Assembly (NCBI GenBank): GCA_002311855.1
Contig: DCAB01000009.1
Location: forward strand, 1-33,332
Origin: Candidatus Dadabacteria bacterium UBA1144
Lineage (GTDB): Bacteria; Desulfobacterota_D; UBA1144
Reading direction: 5' to 3'
Length of the DNA stretch: 33,332 nucleotides
The notes beneath the pieces are model-generated. The model was not told the origin of the DNA. It was given only the letters and a program-made list of their open reading frames with translations, and ran no database searches. Below are positions 1-7,970 of the stretch, one piece after another. Each line of letters starts with the position of its first letter. Position 1 is the stretch's first letter. A program made the position numbers and the translations under genes.

Positions 1-128
1 TTAAGGTTGTCGATACCAGCAGTTTCTAGAGCAGACATGTGAACGAACACATCTTTGCTCCCATCTTCAGGTTCAATAAAACCAAATCGCTTGTTCGGGT
101 TGAACCATTTAACTTTACCTTTAGGCAT
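1..128 (-). CDS. Cold-shock protein (CspA family), 3' end cut by window edge
   Basis: Reading the minus strand from the ATG at 126-128 gives a protein starting MPKGKVKWFNPNKRFGFI, followed by a second motif DVFVHMSAL. These are the RNP1-like (KRFGFI) and RNP2-like (VFVHMSAL) nucleic-acid-binding motifs of the CspA cold-shock domain, a small five-stranded beta barrel that binds single-stranded RNA or DNA and melts mRNA structure. About 42 residues are visible and the C-terminal part lies outside the window. A strong Shine-Dalgarno sequence (AAGGAGGGC on the minus strand, about 135-143) precedes the start, unlike many genes here. The gene lies directly downstream of tRNA-Glu and tRNA-Lys on the same strand, so it may be co-transcribed with them. 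CspA, CspC, CspE or CspD type cannot be told from this fragment. Confidence 0.93.
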   Translation of the reverse strand, partial: MPKGKVKWFNPNKRFGFIEPEDGSKDVFVHMSALETAGIDNL

Positions 129-149
129 ATAATTGCCCTCCTTATGTTA

Positions 150-224
150 CGTCCCCAAGGGGATTTGAACCCCTGTTTTCGCCGTGAAAGGGCGGCGTCC
201 TAGACCAAACTAGACGATGGGGAC
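150..224 (-). tRNA. tRNA-Glu (anticodon TTC)
   Basis: The minus strand folds as a cloverleaf: acceptor stem GTCCCCA paired with TGGGGAC, anticodon loop CTTTCAC with anticodon TTC at 186-188, T arm AGGGG-TTCAAAT-CCCCT, and discriminator G. The 3' CCA is not encoded; GTAAC follows instead. It closely resembles proteobacterial tRNA-Glu. It lies 6 bases downstream of tRNA-Lys and 21 bases upstream of the cold-shock gene, so the two tRNAs are probably processed from one transcript. Confidence 0.95.
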
Positions 225-230
225 TCGTTT

Positions 231-304
231 TGAGCCGTGCAGGACTCGAACCTGCGACCCACTCCTTAAAAGGGAGTTGCTCTACCATGCTGAGCTAACG
301 GCCC
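231..304 (-). tRNA. tRNA-Lys (anticodon TTT)
   Basis: The minus strand folds as a cloverleaf: acceptor stem GGGCCGT paired with ACGGCTC (one G-T pair), D arm GCTCAG...GAGC, anticodon stem ACTCC/GGAGT around loop CTTTTAA with anticodon TTT at 268-270, T arm GCAGG-TTCGAGT-CCTGC, and discriminator A. CCA is not encoded. It is the promoter-proximal gene of the minus-strand tRNA-Lys/tRNA-Glu/cold-shock group. Confidence 0.95.
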
Positions 305-317
305 TTTATTGACGTTG

Positions 318-345
318 AATATAGCATGTTGACCCTCATTGTCAA
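318..345 (-). promoter_or_regulatory. Sigma70-type promoter of the tRNA-Lys/tRNA-Glu group
   Basis: On the minus strand there is a perfect -35 box TTGACA (340-345), a 16-base spacer and a -10 box TATATT (318-323, one mismatch). Transcription should start near 310, just before the tRNA-Lys 5' end at 304. The -35 box faces the -35 box of the divergent MFS gene, making an inverted repeat TTGAC-N7-GTCAA at 329-345. Confidence 0.75.
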
Positions 346-357
346 AACTAGTTTAAT
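329..357 (+). promoter_or_regulatory. Promoter of the MFS gene, close to the start codon
   Basis: Plus-strand -35 box TTGACC (329-334), 17-base spacer and -10 box TTTAAT (352-357). The predicted start of transcription, near 364, is only about 5 bases before the ATG at 369, leaving no room for a Shine-Dalgarno site. It overlaps the divergent tRNA promoter, so the two may compete for polymerase. Confidence 0.6.
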
Positions 358-368
358 ATTCTACTAAT

Positions 369-1511
369 ATGCAAAATTACGACTTCAATAAAAATTTTTT
401 CCTGGCAACTTTTTCTAATTGCTTCTTCTTCGTAAATTTTTCATGTTTTTTCTTGCTTCCTTTATTTCTGGATCAAACAGGCTACTCAAAATCTGATATT
501 GGAATCGTTATGTCTACTTTTGGTTTCTCATCGATATTGTTAACTCCATATACAGCTACCTTGATAGATAGATATGGAAAAAAAATATTGTGCCTGATCG
601 CATTAGCTTTAATGATAGCATCCTCACTTTGTTTTATTTTTGTTAGTGATTTTATCTTGATTATTTTCTTAAGAATAATCCAGGGAGCAGCTTTTTCAGT
701 CTTTTTTAACTCGTCTTCGGCGATTGCATCGAACAATCTAAATGATGATAAAAAACAGGTAGGACTTTCATTTTTCAGCTCATTCACGATTATATCTTAT
801 TTTTTAGGACCTTTTTTTTCAGAGAAAATAATAATTCAATTTGGTTTCACAGAATTTTTCATTTACGCATCAGCCTTTTCGTTGATGTCGTTAATTCTAG
901 TTTTATTTATCGAGGAACGAGATTCCGAAAGAGATTCAACTGCTGATGTTTTAAGCTTTTTTAAAATTATAAAAGACGAGAATATCTTCAATTACCTATT
1001 TGCCAATTTCTTACTTGCTTCTGGCTTTGGAGTGGTAATGAATTTTTTATCTCTATTTCTAAAGAACAATGATTTAACGGTCGGTTACTTTTTTATTTCG
1101 TATAGTGTCGTTGTATCCTTAGTAAGGATATTTTTTGCTGATAGATTTTCTTCAAAGAATTTGTTTAAGAAAGTATTATTGATGCTCACACTCTTTGCTG
1201 CGACATTATTCTTTATACCCTACATAGATTCCAAAAGTGACATAATATTATTTTCGGTTCTTTTTTCTCTGACTTATTCTCTTGTTTACCCTTTTTTGTC
1301 ATCTATAGTGGTGACAGGTAAATCCCAAGCACTAACTGGACGATTATTTGGTGCACTGAATTCATCATTCAGCATTGGAGTAAATTTGATGACATTCTTC
1401 TATGGATTCATCGCAGAGATTTGGGGATTTAATACAATGTTCCAAGTCGCTTCTGTCTTAATTTTTCTTGGTGTAGGATTTGTATTTACGAGAGAGGGTA
1501 GGGTTGTATAG
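369..1511 (+). CDS. Major facilitator superfamily (MFS) transporter
   Basis: The 380-residue protein is strongly hydrophobic throughout, with about 12 predicted membrane segments, typical of a 12-helix MFS carrier of the inner membrane. Two landmarks support this: an early loop after helix 2 with LIDRYGKKILCL (about residues 66-77), which matches the MFS loop 2-3 motif (GxxxDRxGRR), and a soluble central loop (about 180-205, charged, EERDSERDST) between the two six-helix halves. The substrate cannot be told; it resembles small efflux-type MFS proteins such as sugar or drug exporters. Its TAG stop overlaps the GTG start of rsmG by one base, so the two genes are translationally coupled. The start at 369 fits the promoter spacing; the mRNA would be nearly leaderless. 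Confidence 0.85.
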   Translation: MQNYDFNKNFFLATFSNCFFFVNFSCFFLLPLFLDQTGYSKSDIGIVMSTFGFSSILLTPYTATLIDRYGKKILCLIALALMIASSLCFIFVSDFILIIFLRIIQGAAFSVFFNSSSAIASNNLNDDKKQVGLSFFSSFTIISYFLGPFFSEKIIIQFGFTEFFIYASAFSLMSLILVLFIEERDSERDSTADVLSFFKIIKDENIFNYLFANFLLASGFGVVMNFLSLFLKNNDLTVGYFFISYSVVVSLVRIFFADRFSSKNLFKKVLLMLTLFAATLFFIPYIDSKSDIILFSVLFSLTYSLVYPFLSSIVVTGKSQALTGRLFGALNSSFSIGVNLMTFFYGFIAEIWGFNTMFQVASVLIFLGVGFVFTREGRVV

Positions 1512-2311
1512 TGTCTTCTGATTTTAAAGATTTGATTATTAAAGAGTTCGAAAGAAACGACCTTTTATATAATAATTTTTTGGGAGATGTGCTAGAAGAT
1601 TATATAAAACTATTAATATCCGAAAATAAAAAATACAATCTTACTAGCATTACGGCCCCTGTAGATATAGTAAATAAACATTTTATTGATTCAATATTAG
1701 GTTTTGAGAAATTCTTAGAAAGCCAAACATACAAGGAAAGTTTTTTCATAATGGACGTAGGGTCGGGTGCAGGGTTTCCCGGAATACCTATCTTGTTGTA
1801 TGATCAAATTTGCAAAAGTAAGAAGTTAATTAGAAAAATCGATTTGTTAGATGCTAATAGAAAAAAAACAGATTTTCTTAATTTGATGAAGCAAAGGATA
1901 AAAAAAAGAATAGGTAAAGATTTAATTCAAATCCATAATTCGAGACTTGAAGCTTTATACCTAAATAATCAAATCCCTGATTTGTATCTATCTAGAGCAA
2001 CAGGAAAAATTTCTAACGTTTTAAATTTTCTTGAGAAATTCTTAAAAAATAATAATGAATATGTACCACTAAATGGTGAGGTTTGTCTATTGTACTATGG
2101 CGGACCAGAGACTAAGGTTTTGCCTGAAAAAAAAGGTAAACAATTTGAAGCAAAGAATAATGTTTGCTACATACTCCACAGAGAAGCTAGAAAAGTATAT
2201 AAGTACCAATTTTCATCAAATAACTATTCAAGAAAGAGTGTTCTATATGTTATAAGTACCTTAATATTTCCTTTCCCAGATAGTGTTCCTAATGAGGATA
2301 TTAGGCCATAG
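1511..2311 (+). CDS. rsmG: 16S rRNA (guanine-N7) methyltransferase RsmG (GidB)
   Basis: RsmG methylates N7 of G527 in 16S rRNA (E. coli numbering) using S-adenosylmethionine. The family pattern is clear: NLTSITAPVDIVNKHFIDSI (about residues 43-62) is the typical N-terminal signature, IMDVGSGAGFPGIPIL (about 84-99) is the SAM-binding glycine loop, DLLDANRKKTDFL follows as the acidic strand, and YLSRATG matches the conserved SRA segment. At 266 residues it is longer than the usual 205-215, with extra residues mainly in the lysine-rich middle and at the C-terminal end. The start is GTG, overlapping the stop of the MFS gene. The usual neighbours of this gene (mnmG, parA, parB) are absent; it sits behind a transporter instead. 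Confidence 0.92.
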   Translation: MSSDFKDLIIKEFERNDLLYNNFLGDVLEDYIKLLISENKKYNLTSITAPVDIVNKHFIDSILGFEKFLESQTYKESFFIMDVGSGAGFPGIPILLYDQICKSKKLIRKIDLLDANRKKTDFLNLMKQRIKKRIGKDLIQIHNSRLEALYLNNQIPDLYLSRATGKISNVLNFLEKFLKNNNEYVPLNGEVCLLYYGGPETKVLPEKKGKQFEAKNNVCYILHREARKVYKYQFSSNNYSRKSVLYVISTLIFPFPDSVPNEDIRP

Positions 2312-2333
2312 ATTCTTATTCTATTCTTATTGG

Positions 2334-3182
2334 CTAATCAATATTGGCAGCAATTTCTCTTATCTGATTTAAGTTCTTTTTAATTTCAATTGAATCATCA
2401 GAAATCACAAAGTCTTTGCTTTTTGATGCTAAAGTATTAGCTTCCCTATTAATTTCTTGCATATAAAAATCTATTATTAGACCTTTGGATTTTGTACTTT
2501 GTAAGATTTGTTTTAGCTTTTGTAAATGAGAATGTAATCTTAAAATTTCTTCTTCTATATCAATTCTTTCTATCATATTACCAATTTCTTTTTTAATGTA
2601 TATCGAATCATCATTAAAGTTTTTTAGCAATTCTTTTTTGTATTTACTTTCAATCTTGCGATTAGATTTTGCAAACTGGCTCTTAATTCTATTATTTATC
2701 TTTATAATATTATCAACTTTCTTTCTGATGTCTTTGATTAGCTTAGATCCTTCCTGGGTCTGATTCTTAATCAGTTCTCCCATGCCTTTTTTAATAAGTT
2801 CAATCTGGTATTTTTCAACTTTTGGAGATTTTTGTATATTGCGAAACTCTTTATTCACGATTTCGTTTAATTCTGAAAATGAGATAGTGGGATTGAGATC
2901 ATATTTTTTTGCAATTCCAGAAAACTCGATTAAGTATTTGCCGATTTTTTGTCTATTTAAGGGATTGTTTTTGGCCGCGGTACTGATTGAAATTCGAATT
3001 TTGCCTCTATTGAAATTCTTTTGTATTAGCTTCTTAATCGTTTCATGTAATTTAAAATTATTAGATTCGTCAGCGATTAAGATTTCTAAATTTTTACTAT
3101 TTTCAGACCTGAATTGTACTACGAAATTAATTAGATGACGGGACCCAGATACAGAGGCAAAACCGGTCATACTCCTAGTCAT
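2334..3182 (-). CDS. yicC: YicC/YloC family endoribonuclease-like protein
   Basis: The 282-residue protein begins with MTRSMTGFASVSG, the hallmark N-terminus of the YicC/YloC family. Its C-terminal half is a charged helical region with the DUF1732 pattern: IERIDIEEEILRLHSHL, then GLIIDFYMQEINREANTLASKS, and NQIREIAANID at the end. YicC of E. coli has been linked to RNA degradation; the family acts in the cytoplasm on RNA. Length matches the family (about 287-290). It runs against rsmG (22 bases between their stops) and away from dapB (55 bases), so it is a single-gene unit. The first ATG is preferred because family members start only a few residues before SMTGF. Confidence 0.93.
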   Translation of the reverse strand: MTRSMTGFASVSGSRHLINFVVQFRSENSKNLEILIADESNNFKLHETIKKLIQKNFNRGKIRISISTAAKNNPLNRQKIGKYLIEFSGIAKKYDLNPTISFSELNEIVNKEFRNIQKSPKVEKYQIELIKKGMGELIKNQTQEGSKLIKDIRKKVDNIIKINNRIKSQFAKSNRKIESKYKKELLKNFNDDSIYIKKEIGNMIERIDIEEEILRLHSHLQKLKQILQSTKSKGLIIDFYMQEINREANTLASKSKDFVISDDSIEIKKNLNQIREIAANID

Positions 3183-3200
3183 TTAGTACCCTCTAAACTT

Positions 3201-3228
3201 TTGCAATAAAATTTAATACGAGTATTAT
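3201..3228 (+). promoter_or_regulatory. Promoter of dapB, nearly leaderless
   Basis: -35 box TTGCAA (3201-3206), 16-base spacer, -10 box TATTAT (3223-3228). The -10 ends 9 bases before the dapB ATG (3238), so the mRNA would begin about 2-4 bases before the start codon. No Shine-Dalgarno sequence is present. Confidence 0.6.
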
Positions 3229-3237
3229 GCTTCATTT

Positions 3238-3990
3238 ATGGGTAAAAACAAAAAAACCTTGTTGTTAAATGGAGCTACTGGAAGAATGGGGCAGGCAATT
3301 GTGAATGTTTGTAGAAGCAGTCCTGATTTTGAAATACGTCACGCGCTTGAGCATCCTCGGCATAGCAAAATAGGTACGAGTTTGTATTCTAGTAGGGATA
3401 GAAAAAAATATTCTTTGAAAAATATTCTAATAGAAAAGTCAATTGACAAATTCAAAGTGGATTTTGTAGTTGATTTCTCTACACCAAATTCAGCGCTAAA
3501 AATTGTGCATCAAGCCCACGATTTAAAAATACCGTTTGTAACTGGCACAACTGGTTTTACAAGTACACAATTAAAAAAACTACAGCTCCTATCAAAAAAA
3601 ATACCAATTTTACAATCGTACAATATGAGCGTGGGAGTTAACGTTGTTTTAAAAATTTTAAAAGAAAATATTTCGTATTTTGAAACAACCGATATAGAAA
3701 TAACCGAGAAACATCACAAAAATAAAATTGATAGTCCAAGCGGTACTGCAATATTGATAGGAAATACAATCCAAAAATCGGCAAAGAAAAAATTTGAAAT
3801 TAGTATAAGTTCTATAAGACAGGGTAATATTGTTGGAGAGCACACTATAGCTTCATTTGGCAACAAAGAAAATATTTATATAACCCACGAAGCTATAGAC
3901 AGAGCAATTTTTGCCAATGGGGCTTTAATGATGGGTAAAGAATTATTGAAAAAAAGAAAAGGATTTTATTCGGTTTTAGATTTACTTTAA
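3238..3990 (+). CDS. dapB: 4-hydroxy-tetrahydrodipicolinate reductase DapB
   Basis: DapB reduces hydroxy-tetrahydrodipicolinate with NAD(P)H in the lysine and diaminopimelate pathway, feeding cell-wall synthesis. Seen in the sequence: the dinucleotide-binding loop GATGRMGQAIV (about residues 13-23), VDFSTPNSAL, VTGTTGF (nucleotide contact), and the catalytic and substrate-binding block EKHHKNKIDSPSGTA (about 158-172), with its double His and Lys, matching E-x-HH-x2-K-x-D-x-PSGTA. At 250 residues it is shorter than the 268-273 of E. coli-type enzymes, with the shortening mainly between the nucleotide loop and DFSTP. It is the first gene of a plus-strand run. tgt starts 12 bases after its stop, so the two are probably co-transcribed. 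Confidence 0.95.
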   Translation: MGKNKKTLLLNGATGRMGQAIVNVCRSSPDFEIRHALEHPRHSKIGTSLYSSRDRKKYSLKNILIEKSIDKFKVDFVVDFSTPNSALKIVHQAHDLKIPFVTGTTGFTSTQLKKLQLLSKKIPILQSYNMSVGVNVVLKILKENISYFETTDIEITEKHHKNKIDSPSGTAILIGNTIQKSAKKKFEISISSIRQGNIVGEHTIASFGNKENIYITHEAIDRAIFANGALMMGKELLKKRKGFYSVLDLL

Positions 3991-4002
3991 TAAATTTTTT
4001 AA

Positions 4003-5112
4003 ATGTCTTTCGTTGTTAATTTTAAAGATTCGAACTCAAATGCTAGGGTGGGAGTTATTAAAACTCCATCTGGAGATATAGAAACCCCAGTATTCATGCC
4101 TGTTTGTACTAATGGCACACCCAAAGCTCTAGGCATAGATTCTATTAGCTCTATAGGTTTTGATACAATTGTCGTGAACGCCTATCATCTATTTTTAAGA
4201 CCAGGCCACAAAAATATTGAAACCTTTGGAGGTTTGCACTCTTTCTTGAATTGGAAAGGAAATATTCTAACTGATAGTGGAGGTTTCCAAATATTTAGCT
4301 TAGCATCTTCTGCTAAAATTGGAGACGAAGGTGTTTATTTTAAATCTTTTCACGATGGAGCGACTAATTTGATAACGCCAGAACTTTCAATTGAGATTCA
4401 AGAAGCTTTAGATTCAGATCTAATGATGATATTAGATGATTGTCCAAAATCTGATTCTGGGTACAAAAGAATCCTTGATTCAATTGAGAGAACCAAAGAA
4501 TGGGCTACGAGATCGAAGAATGCCAGAAAAAGCAAAAATCAATTGTTTGGTATTGTGCAAGGTGGCACATATAAAGACTTGAGGAAATTATCTATAGAGC
4601 ATATGCTCGATATAGAATTTGACGGTTACGCTATTGGTGGGCTTGGTTTAGGAGAAGGACAAGATGCAACTTATGAAATTACGGATTATACGTGCTCCTT
4701 CTTGCCCATTGATAAGCCAAGATATTCTATGGGAATAGGAAAACCCGAAGATATAATTAGATCTGTTGAAATGGGTGTCGACATTTTTGATTGCGTTGTT
4801 CCTACAAGAAATGCAAGAAATGGTACCCTGTATACTTCTAAAGGAAAAATTAATATAAAAAATAGTACCTATTCAATGTCTAACGAACCTATTGATTCTG
4901 ATTGTGATTGTTATGTATGTAAAAATTATTCTCTTGGCTACATAAGGCATTTATACATGTTAAAAGAAGTGGCTGCCTTATCTCTTATGTCGTATTCTAA
5001 TCTTTACTTTTATAATCGATTGATTGATTCTATTAGAAAATCAATTAAAGATGGTAGCTTTATAGATTTTAAGAAAACTTTTTTAGAGAGGTATAAAAAT
5101 GGAGAAAATTAA
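4003..5112 (+). CDS. tgt: tRNA-guanine transglycosylase Tgt, zinc-ligand His replaced by Ser
   Basis: Tgt swaps guanine-34 of GUN-anticodon tRNAs for the queuosine precursor preQ1. The 369-residue length is normal. Seen: TPVFMPVCTNGTPKAL, VNAYHLFLRPG, the active-site region LTDSGGFQIFSL with the general Asp, GIVQGG, YAIGGLGLGEG, and FDCVVPTRNARNG containing the nucleophile Asp. The zinc cluster has C301, C303 and C306 (DCDCYVCKNYS). The fourth ligand, a His 26 residues later in the family (SYHN or TIHN), is Ser332 here (SYSN, codon TCT at 4996-4998). The fold and catalytic residues look intact, so I expect a working enzyme with altered zinc binding, but this is inference. Its end overlaps yajC by 14 bases, the common tgt-yajC-secD-secF order. 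Confidence 0.94.
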   Translation: MSFVVNFKDSNSNARVGVIKTPSGDIETPVFMPVCTNGTPKALGIDSISSIGFDTIVVNAYHLFLRPGHKNIETFGGLHSFLNWKGNILTDSGGFQIFSLASSAKIGDEGVYFKSFHDGATNLITPELSIEIQEALDSDLMMILDDCPKSDSGYKRILDSIERTKEWATRSKNARKSKNQLFGIVQGGTYKDLRKLSIEHMLDIEFDGYAIGGLGLGEGQDATYEITDYTCSFLPIDKPRYSMGIGKPEDIIRSVEMGVDIFDCVVPTRNARNGTLYTSKGKINIKNSTYSMSNEPIDSDCDCYVCKNYSLGYIRHLYMLKEVAALSLMSYSNLYFYNRLIDSIRKSIKDGSFIDFKKTFLERYKNGEN

Positions 5113-5476
5113 GAAATCGTTTTTAAAATTATTTGGAATAATTCTACTAATCGTATCGTGCGCCCCTCCACCATCGGAAGGAGAAGGCTCGTTACTCGGC
5201 GTTGTGGGACCATTCTTGCCTTTTGCGCTTATCATTCTTCTTTTCTATTTTCTTATTATTAAACCTCAAAGAAAGCAACAAAAGACAAGAGACAGTATGC
5301 TAAAGTCTTTGAGAAAAGGCGACAGTCTTGTAACAAATGGAGGCATACTTGGAAAGATAGTTGATATTCACGATGATATATTGGTGTTAGAGATTTCCAA
5401 GGGAGTCAATATAAAAATTAAGAGAGAATTTATAAACTCGGTATCCGATAGCGATAATAAAAAGAATAAGAGCTAA
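5099..5476 (+). CDS. yajC: Sec translocase accessory subunit YajC, with possible lipoprotein signal
   Basis: YajC associates with SecD-SecF and YidC at the Sec translocon in the inner membrane. The identifying part is the single membrane segment (about residues 38-55) followed by IIKPQRKQQK, then the cytoplasmic YajC domain with LRKGDSLVTNGGILGKI and IKREFINSV. Length is 125 residues (E. coli 110). Oddly, before this lies a separate basic and hydrophobic leader ending IVSC at residues 18-21, followed by a proline-rich, Gly/Glu linker. IVSC fits a lipobox, so the mature protein could be lipidated at Cys21. Usual YajC proteins have only a short N-terminus. The start overlaps the end of tgt by 14 bases, and secD follows 6 bases after its stop. 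Confidence 0.93.
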   Translation: MEKIKKSFLKLFGIILLIVSCAPPPSEGEGSLLGVVGPFLPFALIILLFYFLIIKPQRKQQKTRDSMLKSLRKGDSLVTNGGILGKIVDIHDDILVLEISKGVNIKIKREFINSVSDSDNKKNKS

Positions 5477-5482
5477 CTGTAT

Positions 5483-7084
5483 ATGAGCAGAATGAAAATA
5501 TTTAGATTTTTGTCTTTAATAGTTTTTTTATTATCTTTGGTATTTATTTATCCAACTTTTAATTCAAAAAGTTTGCCAGATTGGTGGGGATTTGTTTTTC
5601 CAGCAAACAAAATTAATCTAGGCCTTGATTTAAGGGGAGGAATTTTTGTTGTCATGGGTTTAGATGAAGACGTCTCTGAATTGATAATAACGGGAAAGGA
5701 GAGAGAAAGAATAAGGAATCTAATTATTAGTAAAAAAATACTAATTAGAAACTCAAGTACAGAAAAAAATAAAATAAAAATTGATTTTTATGATGATACA
5801 AGCATGAAAGCATCATACGATCTTTTATTACAAAATTCTTCATATTCTATCAATGCGTCAAACAATTCAATATTTATTTCATTGTCAGAAGATTTTATAA
5901 CTAGCACCAAGAAGGGACTTCTTTTACAGGTAAAAGATATTCTATCTAATCGAATTGATCAATTTGGAGTCATCGAGTCGTCTGTCCAACTTTCAGGAAG
6001 TGAAAAAATTGTTATTCAAATTCCAGGAATAGATTCAAGAGACAGAGAGAGAATTCTTAACATTATATCTAAGACTGCCATGCTTGAATTTAAACCTGTA
6101 ATTCAAGAATCTAACAACAGAGAGCTATTGGTTTCAAAATATAAATTGGATTCAACTCAAAATACGAGTTCGAACAACTTGATGATATACAAAATAACGG
6201 ATAATCCGGATGGTAATGATAGATTTATCATTACAAAAAAAGGATCTTTGTTAAAAGGATCAACTATCGTGGATGCCTACGTTTCATACGATGAGTTCAA
6301 TAGATCCTATGTGGGCTTTGCTCTTAATTCTGAAGGGAGGAAAATCTTTTCTAAACTTACTAAAGAAAACATAGGAAATAAAATTGCTATAATTCTTGAT
6401 GGCAAAGTTAAATCTTCTCCCGTGGTACAAGATCAAATATTTAGCAGAGGAAGTATTACTGGAAATTTTTCCTTAGAACAAGCCAATGATTTGTCAATCA
6501 TCTTAAAGTCCGGCTCACTTCCTATCCCAATTTCTATATTACAAGAAAAAACGATAGGGCCATCTCTGGGTGCTGATTCGATAAAAAATGGTACAACTTC
6601 AATGATTTTTGCTTCGTTTTTAATTCTCATTTTTATGATTTTATATTATAGAAGACTCGGTATTGTTTGCGATTTGGCTCTAATATTCAATTTTATTTCA
6701 ATTTTTGGCTTATTGTCTCTGTTTGGTGTAACGTTAACATTTCCTGGAATTGCCGGACTTGTTTTGACTTTAGGAATGGCGGTCGATGGAAATATAATTA
6801 TTTATGAAAGGATAAAGGAAGAAATTGCCAAAGGAAAAGAGAATGTAGCTAGTATCGAGGCAGGGTTTGAAAAATCTTTATCTACGATACTTGATGCTAA
6901 TTTTACAACTCTGATTGTTGCTATCTGCATGTTTCTTTTAGGCGATGGACCGATTAAAGGTTTTGCCGTAACCCTTTCGATAGGAATATTGTCAACGCTA
7001 TTTTCGAACGTAGTTTTTACTAGAGTCTTAACGAGATATCTCATAAATTCGTCAGTTCTCGCGGGCGAGAAGAATGAAGCTTAG
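5483..7084 (+). CDS. secD: Protein translocase subunit SecD
   Basis: SecD is the larger RND-type subunit that uses the proton motive force to help pull proteins through SecYEG. Seen: an N-terminal membrane segment (about residues 7-25), LGLDLRGGIFVVMGLD (the D1 motif, about 47-62), a large periplasmic part containing NRIDQFGVIESSVQ, then five more membrane segments from about residue 375. These include GIAGLVLTLGMAVDGNIIIYERIKEE (split motif D4 to D5), where the functional Asp is kept. Length 533 is shorter than E. coli (615) but normal for many other bacteria. The last 11 bases overlap secF, so the two are translationally coupled. There is no strong Shine-Dalgarno sequence before its ATG, consistent with coupling to yajC just upstream. 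Confidence 0.96.
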   Translation: MSRMKIFRFLSLIVFLLSLVFIYPTFNSKSLPDWWGFVFPANKINLGLDLRGGIFVVMGLDEDVSELIITGKERERIRNLIISKKILIRNSSTEKNKIKIDFYDDTSMKASYDLLLQNSSYSINASNNSIFISLSEDFITSTKKGLLLQVKDILSNRIDQFGVIESSVQLSGSEKIVIQIPGIDSRDRERILNIISKTAMLEFKPVIQESNNRELLVSKYKLDSTQNTSSNNLMIYKITDNPDGNDRFIITKKGSLLKGSTIVDAYVSYDEFNRSYVGFALNSEGRKIFSKLTKENIGNKIAIILDGKVKSSPVVQDQIFSRGSITGNFSLEQANDLSIILKSGSLPIPISILQEKTIGPSLGADSIKNGTTSMIFASFLILIFMILYYRRLGIVCDLALIFNFISIFGLLSLFGVTLTFPGIAGLVLTLGMAVDGNIIIYERIKEEIAKGKENVASIEAGFEKSLSTILDANFTTLIVAICMFLLGDGPIKGFAVTLSIGILSTLFSNVVFTRVLTRYLINSSVLAGEKNEA

Positions 7085-7970
7085 TTTTTTCAATTGCATG
7101 AGATTCACATGTCTGGTCTCATTTATTCTGATAGTTTTTAGTATCTATCAAATAAATAGACAAGGATTAAAATATGGAATTGAATTTATGGGCGGGACAG
7201 AGATGGTTCTAGATTTTGATGAAAACATAAAGATTGATGCAATTAGGGATCTTTTTGTGCAATCTGGATTTTCAAATGTCTCGATACAAAATTATGGTAA
7301 CAAAACAGAGAATGAATTCTTAATTAGACTACCCATAAGTAATGAATCAGAAAATTCAGATTTATCTGAATACAAAAATATATTAAGAAATGTATTAGAA
7401 AAGAATTTTTCTTCTGATAAATATTCTTTGAAAAGAATCGATTTTATAGGACCTAAGGTGGGCAAAGAGTTAGTCAGAAATGGTATATATTCCATAATCT
7501 TTGGTTCTATAGCTATCTTAATATATGTATTGTTAAGATTTAGTTTTAGTTTTGGACTTGCAGCAATTTCTGCGTTATTCCATGATTTTATTATTACTGC
7601 GATGATTGTCGTTTTTTTAGATATAGAAATAACTCTTTCAACGATTGCCGCACTATTAACTGTAATAGGCTATTCGGTAAATGATACAATAGTTATATTT
7701 GATAGAGTGAGAGAAAATATAAAAACGATGAAATCACCTCTTGGCGAGATAATTGACAAAAGTATTGTCCAAACTCTATCGAGAACTGTTTTAACCGTAA
7801 TTACCATTCTGATTGTTCTTGTACCTCTCTACTTTTTCGGTGGAGTTGAGATAGAGGATTTTGCTCTTATCATGATTCTAGGTGTTACGATAGGAACGTA
7901 CTCGTCTATTTTATTCGCTCCATATGTTATGTATTTATTAAACAAAGGGAATACAAAAAAAAATGTCTGA
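7074..7970 (+). CDS. secF: Protein translocase subunit SecF
   Basis: SecF partners with SecD and YajC in the inner membrane. The 298-residue protein has an N-terminal membrane helix, the GIEFMGGTEMVLDF motif (about residues 35-48), a periplasmic domain, the IDFIGPKVGKELV motif (about 122-134), and five further helices including ALLTVIGYSVNDTIVIFDRV, where the conserved Asp pair for proton coupling is seen. Length fits the family (E. coli 323). It begins inside the end of secD (11 shared bases), and its own TGA overlaps the pheS start by 8 bases, so secD-secF-pheS are read from one mRNA. Confidence 0.96.
   Translation: MKLSFFNCMRFTCLVSFILIVFSIYQINRQGLKYGIEFMGGTEMVLDFDENIKIDAIRDLFVQSGFSNVSIQNYGNKTENEFLIRLPISNESENSDLSEYKNILRNVLEKNFSSDKYSLKRIDFIGPKVGKELVRNGIYSIIFGSIAILIYVLLRFSFSFGLAAISALFHDFIITAMIVVFLDIEITLSTIAALLTVIGYSVNDTIVIFDRVRENIKTMKSPLGEIIDKSIVQTLSRTVLTVITILIVLVPLYFFGGVEIEDFALIMILGVTIGTYSSILFAPYVMYLLNKGNTKKNV

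Noticed and set aside
2312..2333. Terminator between rsmG and yicC
   Set aside because: Short intergenic region without a GC-rich hairpin or T-run.
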